Source: Amaranthus tricolor
Taxonomy: Eukaryota; Streptophyta; Magnoliopsida; Caryophyllales; Amaranthaceae
DNA: 64,000 nucleotides
Reading direction: 5' to 3'
NCBI RefSeq assembly: GCF_026212465.1
Contig: NC_080051.1
Span: 18,238,459-18,302,458, forward strand
This document shows, in pieces, positions 57,189-64,000 of the stretch. Every line of letters starts with the position of its first letter. Position 1 is the first letter of the stretch. Position numbers and translations under genes: made by a program. A model generated the notes under the pieces. It worked only from the letters and a program-made list of their open reading frames with translations. It made no database searches and was not told the DNA's origin.

Positions 57189-57768
57189 GTTTTGTGATAG
57201 CAAAAGCAATAATCTAAAATAATAAAGAAAACAATAGAGGTTCAATGTAAACAATAAGAAAACACAATAAAAATTTACGTGGTTCACTATCGATGTGATA
57301 GTTACATCCACGGACACCCAGATCAAAGTTTCACTATAAAATTGCAAGATTACAAAGATGAATCAAGAAAATGTCCTTCTAATGGCGCACTATTCTCTCT
57401 TGTGTTTTATGAAGCCCAAAACCTAATTAAATAGTATTTATATAGTAGTCCTCTCTTAAAAGAGAAATTAAGGAAACAAAAACTAAAGTAACCAACCAAA
57501 AACCTCGTGTAACCGTTACAACTGCGTAAGAAGCGACGAGTTGTCTCCCAAACTGACGACTTCTCGCTTTGGCTTGAGCAAAACTCGCGACTCACGAGTA
57601 ACGACCTGCCTCGCGGAAAACAATAATTCCCGAAATAGAGCCTAAGTGATGACTCGTCACTTTTTGACCTTCCTAAGCGATGACTCGTCGCCAGCCCTCT
57701 GAAATGAAATCTTTTGCTCTGACTTATTTTCCCATGTGTAAAATCAATTCGAGTCACCCAACACCAAG
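57189..57768 (-). repeat. 5' LTR of the copia element
   Basis: Direct repeat of 53020-53619. On the minus strand it begins near CTTGGTGTTGGGTGACTC and ends before the primer-binding site. The two LTRs differ at many positions, so the insertion is old. The frame 57407-57757 lies in the LTR and is not a gene. Confidence 0.85.
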
Positions 57769-58743
57769 TATTCCTCTATTGTTGGTTCACAAAAACTGAT
57801 CGAATCATGATGTACACCAATCCAAATTAAGAAACAACTTTTTTATTACTTTTAGGCTGAAATACGGTGTTTGTAGAGTAAAAGCAAAGGCCATGACATA
57901 TGACATAAATGTTTCTATGAACAAATGCATCTTATACACATAAAGTTCATGTCTCCTCATATGTCTTAGATTCCAATAAACTACCGTCATAATACCAATA
58001 AGCATCTTATATTATTTGGTGCTCCTCGTGATCAACCAAATGTGTCATACTTCTTTTTTAGTTTATCCTATTAAATTTGTCTCATTTTTTTATTGACTCA
58101 CAAAATTTTCTATAATTTTCATCTACGTATTTCGCTCACTTTTTCATTCCACCATGTAAATCTCTCACTTCTCAGTAAAATATTATTTTATACACATTTC
58201 TTATTTTATTGTAAATTAACCTAGTTGGTGTACATATTAAAGTTGATTTCTAATAAACGCTAAGATTATCTATAATAATTGGTTATATTTTATCTTCATA
58301 ATTCATTCTATTTATATTTGGTGTTCCCACTTGGCCAAGGACATCTAAATCTTTCACGGGTTCACCCAGCTGGTTTGCAAGCGCGTGTATAAAAATTTTG
58401 TTCGGCATGGAGATTGGGCATATGGTAAATATGAAAGGTATAAATATGGGAAAGCATTCTCCACCGGCATGTGCAATTTTTCATTCTAAGACGCATTTCT
58501 TTGTCTTATACAATATAGTATTTTATTTTATATACTAATTTTAATAAGTTAAAATAGTTTCATAATATTTGTATTATTTTACTTAGAAACAAGTATTAAG
58601 AAAATGATTAATTGATAGCAAAATATCATTGTTGTCTTTAAATAATGATATAAGTGCAAGAGTTAATGATCTAATGTACTTAGTAGGAATAATGTAGAGA
58701 TAAACAGAACAACTTATAACTTTCATTATGACATTGAAATATA
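57769..58743. other. Intergenic sequence
   Basis: The frame 57805-58005 (minus) shows no domain. Nothing is recognisable. Confidence 0.5.
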
Positions 58744-58981
58744 CTTCCTCCGTTCTAAAATACTTGTAATGTTTGTTTTTTTATGTTGTCCAATACATTA
58801 ATTCAATCTTTATTATCCCAAATTTTGTATAAAAAAAATATAAAAATTTATATTAATAGTTTTTGCAATGAGATGAATCAAACAAGATCTCACTTGACTA
58901 TAATTAAAAACTAATCACGCATTAAATATGATGAAATAAATAGTGTTGTTTTTCTAATATTGTAAGTAATTTAGAAGGGAG
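58744..58981. mobile_element. Stowaway MITE (238 bp)
   Basis: Ends CTTCCTCCGTTCTAAAATAC and GTAAGTAATTTAGAAGGGAG, flanked by TA (58742-58743 and 58982-58983). The interior GATGAATCAAACAAGATCTC and ACTTGACTAT is the most complete example of the recurrent mariner-MITE core in this window. Confidence 0.9.
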
Positions 58982-59035
58982 TAACTACTTCTATATAGTA
59001 ATGTGGAGTATTTAGTAGCCTATTAAGAATAATAA

Positions 59036-59395
59036 GGGGTGATTGGTACTTGGCTTTTACATTAGCTTTTTAATTGACTTTTTGCTTTTGGCTTGTGAGT
59101 TGGTCACACAGCCAACAAAAGTGTTTGGTAAACGACTTTTAAACCAGCTAAAAAGCTGGCTTTTTAGCCAAAATTAAAAAGCTACTCCAATTAGCTTTTT
59201 ATGTTAGCTTTTGGCTTGTTGATTCACATTTTCTCTAATAAACAACTAACAGTCAATGTCTATATTTACCAATCATCTCTATAAACAGTTGACTTTTTCA
59301 ACTGGTTTAAAAGCCAACAAAAATAACCAACATTTTCAACTGGTCAAATAAGTCAACTAAAAAGCTAACAACTAACAACCAATTGCCGAACGTCG
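59036..59395. mobile_element. MITE of the GTTTGGTAAAC type, hAT or Harbinger
   Basis: Left GGGGTGATTGGTACTTGGCT and right CAACTAACAACCAATTGCCG are partly inverted. The interior has repeated AAAAGCTAA and TTAGCTTTT arms and AAGTGTTTGGTAAACGACTT. No clear target duplication. Confidence 0.65.
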
Positions 59396-61425
59396 CATGT
59401 ACTTAGAAGAAAGTGGAAGAGTATGTTGAAAAATACTACCACCATAGCCCCTTTAAACAAATGAGATGCCTACCATTTGGCGAATACCAGGATCTACGGT
59501 ACTCAATTGGATAATCAAAATATTCTCAAGTTATGTATGTTAATATGTGATGCAAATGCAAATACCATTTTAGTAGCATAGTGTTTTTCAGGCGGAAGCA
59601 CGTGCCATCTACCAATTCCAAGGTCTAGCATGTGACATATTTCACGCTCCTTTTGCCATGTGTCGTGTGCCAAAAGGTTTGAGAAAGTCATTACACGTGT
59701 CGTACTCTGGTTGGGTAATTTGTGGTTGTGTCCCTACATAAAAAGTAGTGGGTCCCTGAAAAGTAGAAATAAAAAGAAAGTGAAAAAGAGCAAAAACGTG
59801 GGGCCTACAAGGCTTGGGATACCTAATCGGCTAGAAGATAAGCAGGAGTAATCTCCATGTGCAGCCGCACTTCAGCAGATCGCTTTGGCTCCCTCCTAAA
59901 CTTGGTTAATCCTTTGAATCATCTACTTTCATCGATCATGTAAAATGGAATTTAGGAAAAGACAATTTTTTTTTATTATTCATTTAAATACTTATTGATT
60001 TAACTTTAAATACAATATACAAAAGACAAATTATTTATGGTAAAGTATTATTTAATTTTAAATTGAGTCAATTTCAGATCGAATCAGTTTAGGATTAGGT
60101 TTTGTTGAGTTTAGATCAGATTTGCATTGACACAAAAGAACAAGAATTTTAAATTATGGAGCATATGTTTGTCATTCATTTTTTAAAATTATATATAATA
60201 ACAATTTTTTATTTTAAGGAAAATATTTTCTTATAAAAAAACTACTATACACATTTTAAGGTTGCAATAAAAAATTGCTGACTAAAAAAATAAAAAATTA
60301 ACTAGAAATATAGTGAATTTCGACTAAATATAAGAACGTGGAACTGAAAATGAGGACGTGGAACAAATAATGATGATGTGGAATAGAAAACGATTCAAAA
60401 ACGATTGGGGTTGGAGCTCAATAAGGTTTGAACTAGTTTACTCCGGTATTTTAGGTCGTGTCTTTTTTAGGTTACTTGTTGAAAGTTCTGCCTTATGACA
60501 CACTATATTTCAGTTTGATTTCGAAACTATTTCGAGATGGATCAAATTTTGACAAATGTACCTACAAGTAAAAAATAAATACTTGGTAAAAATCATATAA
60601 TATTATAATTTTGTTGCCTAATAACAAATGACAGTCTAACAACTATTTGTCAAATGCAGCAAAATTACTAGATATTCTAATTTGACATGGCAATACAATC
60701 TAACATGACAATGCAATTGCCTGTTGAATGATCTGAAATACTATTTTCCTTTTAAATAAAATATTTTTTTCATTTGAAATTAATAACAATTATTGCAATT
60801 TGCAAGATTATAATATGAAAATATTACACTAAAAAAACAGAAATCTAACTATTTTCCTTTAATACAAAATACAATAAGATTGTTAGAAAATTAATAAAAT
60901 CAGAATAATCTGAATAATTAGATTATTTGGAAATATTAATTTCATTAAATCAAATTTAAATGATTACAAAAAAAGTTAAAAATAAAAATAAAAAATTATA
61001 TAAATAGAATACTCCTTAGTTGTAAGTTGTAACTAGAAAGTAATTATTTGTAATCAAACAATCTAAAGCAGGCAACATGAAGGAATTATTGAATAAACCC
61101 ATAAAAGTTATTGGCTACTTGTGTAATCATAAAATCAATAGATTCTGATATGATTGTAAAGGTATTCTTTTGGAGTTGGTTCTAATCATTTCACTCACTT
61201 TACTCTCAAGGTTAATTTTCACTTTTACCATCTAATAAAATTTGTCATTGCAATTTACTTCCCTACCGTTGACTTCACAACTATTTGGTTTTGTTGTTTT
61301 TTGATTTTGGTATAAAGAGTGAATGCGTTACATAAAAATATGAGACCACTATCAAGCTAAATTAATGTGACAATTTACAATATAAATTTATAAAAAAAAT
61401 AAAGGATAATTGTGTGTTAGGTAAA
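59396..61425. other. Intergenic sequence without recognisable genes
   Basis: The frame 59660-59851 (63 codons) has no domain. A less AT-rich patch at 59580-59900 is unexplained. The rest is AT-rich. Confidence 0.5.
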
Positions 61426-61750
61426 TAAATTTTTATTATTTTTTAAGATAGGAAAATTTTTGGCTTTTTGATTGGTCAGATAGTTAAATAAAATGTTTGG
61501 TATATGACGTTAAAACTATTTGAAAAATTGATATTTAAGCCAAAAATAAAAATAAGATTTCATTGAATTTGGTTTTTTACCCATCTTTTATCTAATAGAT
61601 AGCTTACAACGAATAATTATTTTTATCACGCATCTCTATAATAGTAGGTTTATATAGCTAGGTTAAACGACTAGCTTATTAGTCAGTACTTTTAGGTGAT
61701 CAAAATCATCCAACAATTCCGGTCAACTGTCATTTGCCAAACATAGTCCA
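61426..61750. mobile_element. Diverged relative of the 59036-59395 MITE
   Basis: TTTTTGATTGGTCAGATAGT, AAATGTTTGGTATATGACGT, then ATCACGCATCTCTATAATAG and ATTTGCCAAACATAG follow the same order as the corresponding blocks of that element. Confidence 0.5.
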
Positions 61751-61755
61751 TATAG

Positions 61756-62280
61756 GGATGGTCACGGGCGGGTCTGGAGCGGATCTGGACAGATCCGGAC
61801 CTAGACCCTTTTATTATTTATAGATCCAGACTCGGATCCGGACCCTAAGGGTCCAAAATTTTCAGATCCAAACCCAGACCTTGCGGAACTGACGGATGTA
61901 GGGTCCTTGATGAATCCTTAATGGGTCTTAAACAAAGTCTCTTTGATTGTCAAAATTGAACCTTTTGCGAGTCTTTTTGTATTTTTGTAAGCAACTTATT
62001 ATCGTATTACAAAGATTTGTTCGAGTCTATGAAATTCAAATACAAAATAATTACTAAAAATTAAAAAAAATATTTAATTGTATAGGGTCCGAGTCCGGGT
62101 CTGAGAGGCAGGTCTAGGGTCTGGGTCTCGAGGTCGGGTCTGGGTCCGAATCCGGATCTATATCTTGAGACCCGGACCCGGACCCGTCAAATATTTTTGG
62201 ATCCAGATCCGACCCAAATCCAATGGGTATTAAAAAATAAGAACCAAACCCTTAAAAAAGAAGCGAGTCCGAAGCGAGTC
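61756..62280. mobile_element. hAT-like non-autonomous element rich in GGGTC repeats
   Basis: It starts AGGGATGGTCACGGGCGGGT. Both halves carry many GGATC(T/C)GGA, GGGTCCG and GGTCTGGGT motifs in opposite orientations, with an AT-rich centre (61960-62080). No target duplication was found and the right border is approximate. The frame 62197-62388 overlaps the end and is not recognised. Confidence 0.5.
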
Positions 62281-62960
62281 CAACAGAATCTTGAACCCAT
62301 GACCGTTCCTAAGTCAATATATAACCAGCTAACCAATGACCTTAGCCTAGCTAACAATAAGAAGAGGATCTTCCGATCTCATGGTTGATTTAGTCTCAAT
62401 AATTGTGAGGGATCTACTTAACTAAAAAATTTAAGTTAGAGTTAGATACACTATGTGGATATCATTCATCATGTTTATATTTTACTTTGCAACTCTACTA
62501 TTGAAGTCTCTTCCATTTTTTTTATTTTTATCCATTTATTTTCTCTCATTCTCTCTTACCTTTTGTCATATCCACGTCCTATAATTTTTCTCCATTCCAT
62601 AATATGCGTGCGAATGTGTCAGGTTGCAATTTATTTGGGTGAGAGGAAGGATCCCAATATCCTATCTAACACTAATTTGATGGATAAACCTATATTAACA
62701 ATACAAAAAACTCACTTTATCCCATTAAATTTGTATCAATTTTTATTTTGATCGTTCTTCTTATTTTTTTATCATTTTCTGATTTGAAAATAGATATTAC
62801 CAACCTTTTTTAATCTCAACAACACATTCTAACTCTCTTTTAATAGCATCCAAACAATTTATTTTTTATTTAATATCACTTGTTTACAACTTTTTATAAA
62901 ATTTGATTCATTTCCATTGAAACAAAGGAAATATAAGTTTTTTTTAAGTAAAATCACATA
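62281..62960. other. Intergenic sequence
   Basis: The frame 62455-62751 (98 codons) is hydrophobic and low complexity with no domain I recognise. Confidence 0.5.
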
Positions 62961-63222
62961 TTTCTTCTGGATTTTAATAGTTGCTATGGTTCTTATAGTA
63001 GCTACTGTTCATCAATTGATCTTATTTGGCATATATTTCTCAATATACAATGTAAAATATAGTTAAGTGGAATTTTATTTGATTTGTCTTAATGTATATT
63101 TTCATAATTTGAACATTTTAAATTTTTTTATCATATGAAATTAAAGATATTAAAGATTAAAATTATGTATTTAATAGCGTGAAAAACAAAAATGTAGCAA
63201 CTATTAAAAATCAGAGAAAGTA
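62961..63222. mobile_element. Diverged Stowaway-like MITE
   Basis: Left TTCTTCTGGATTTTAATAGT-TGCTA pairs with right TAGCAACTATTAAAAATCAGAGAAAG. The interior TATAGTTAAGTGGAATTTTA then TTTGATTTGTCTTAAT is the recurrent mariner-MITE core. Confidence 0.75.
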
Positions 63223-64000
63223 TATTAATATAGTCGACAGGCACCTTTACCCGTTTAAGGGATCCAATGGGGTTAAAGTGGATCATGTCTTTACTTTTTT
63301 GGACCATTCTTGGTGCTAAATATAAATTTTTAAGATTCGAAGACTTTTTTACATTTTATTTATTTTGGTTCGAGAAGTAGACTACCTAGCTACTAGCTAG
63401 GGTCTTTACTAAACAGGTCAAGACATGTCTATATTGCAACTTGCAAGCTCAACTATAGTTAGGAAGTTTTTATAGTTGGATTTTGTGATTTGTTATTATG
63501 GATGTATTTGGACCTAATAATTTATTTATCCAACAATTATCATGTATAGGGAAGTAGGAACTTCAAGACATCATCTACTAATCTTATATTTTATTCATTC
63601 ATTTGTAAACTTCTAATGATTACCAAAATTAATTTTCATTTATTAGTCCATGTTGTTATATTTTACAATAATTGTAATTGGGTAATAACGTCCATATAAA
63701 GTTAAAAAAGACATTGCAACAACTTATTTGTCACTCTCGAGGATTAGAATCAGTTCTTTACCGGATGAGCAAACTTTTGTGTATGGGGATAGAAGTGCAC
63801 GAATGCTAGATCATGAAGGAGCATGAAGCTACTTGGTTTACTAGTTTGCAAAACGAGAGCTTAGATGACATTTTGAAATGCTTATTAACTAGTCACAAGT
63901 CGTCGAGACTATGCTAAAGAACCCTAACGAAAAGTGATCCGAGGCTCGAAGACTCATCAAATGGACAACCTCCGTTTTTATGGTTATGCGGTATTAACTA
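63223..64000. other. Intergenic sequence at the right edge
   Basis: The last 300 bases are less AT-rich and could be the start of another element (CTCGAGGATTAGAATC, GAACCCTAACG). Nothing can be named. Confidence 0.4.

Larger units (their letters stand above)
53020..57768 (-). mobile_element. Decayed Ty1-copia retrotransposon, both LTRs present
   Basis: Minus orientation. 5' LTR 57189-57768; next to it TGTATTAGAGCCAAG (about 57172-57186 on the minus strand), a primer-binding site of the tRNA-Met type with one base lost. Gag-pol remnants run from 57137 to 53845. The purine stretch GGTGGAGAT lies directly before the 3' LTR start TGTTGGTG at 53619. The 3' LTR lower edge near 53020 is uncertain. 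The domain order gag, integrase, RT, RNase H is that of copia. Confidence 0.88.

Noticed and set aside
1..64000. CRISPR array, bacterial operon, tRNA or rRNA genes
   Set aside because: No regularly spaced short repeats with unique spacers, no operon-like coding density and no tRNA or rRNA signature. All tandem repeats have unit lengths and contents that fit plant repeats.

Overview
The window is AT-rich nuclear DNA from a flowering plant, most likely a eudicot. It contains one recognisable intact host gene, a two-exon DUF1635-family gene at 47693-49359. Most of what else can be read is transposable-element sequence at different stages of decay. The host group cannot be fixed from sequence alone. 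A recurrent mariner-type MITE with a conserved interior looks to me like elements common in Amaranthaceae, but that is a weak inference.

Layout. At 1-1375 is the end of a long LTR, inserted in the tandem repeats of a decayed CACTA (En/Spm) element (1376-4702) that carries a TNP2 / DUF4218 / DUF4216 transposase pseudogene on the minus strand. 4.7-13.7 kb is AT-rich, with microsatellites and MITEs of the Stowaway, Tourist and Mutator types. 13.8-20.6 kb is the 5' part of a second CACTA family, split by a truncated Tekay/Del-type Ty3-gypsy element (14694-20402). 20.8-25.9 kb holds a 424-bp foldback Mutator MITE and a nest of three solo LTRs, each with a 5-bp target duplication. 26.2-32.7 kb has TRIM elements, one of them complete with a 57-bp interior, and a hAT-like element. 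33.6-35.1 kb is the 3' half of the first CACTA family, including a Ulp1/C48 peptidase exon pair. 35.6-44.7 kb contains a Tourist MITE, Helitron-like ends, a MITE whose tail was tandemly triplicated with its flank, and other repeat arrays. 46.2-49.4 kb has duplicated MITEs next to the DUF1635 gene. 53.0-57.8 kb is a decayed Ty1-copia element. 58.7-63.2 kb has Stowaway and hAT-type MITEs. The remaining stretches show nothing recognisable.

The elements act as parasites on one another rather than as a working system: LTR elements in CACTAs, a solo LTR in a solo LTR, a MITE in a TRIM LTR. The two CACTA fragments 30 kb apart are complementary halves of one family and together show its architecture. 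I found no defence system, CRISPR array, tRNA, rRNA or gene cluster.
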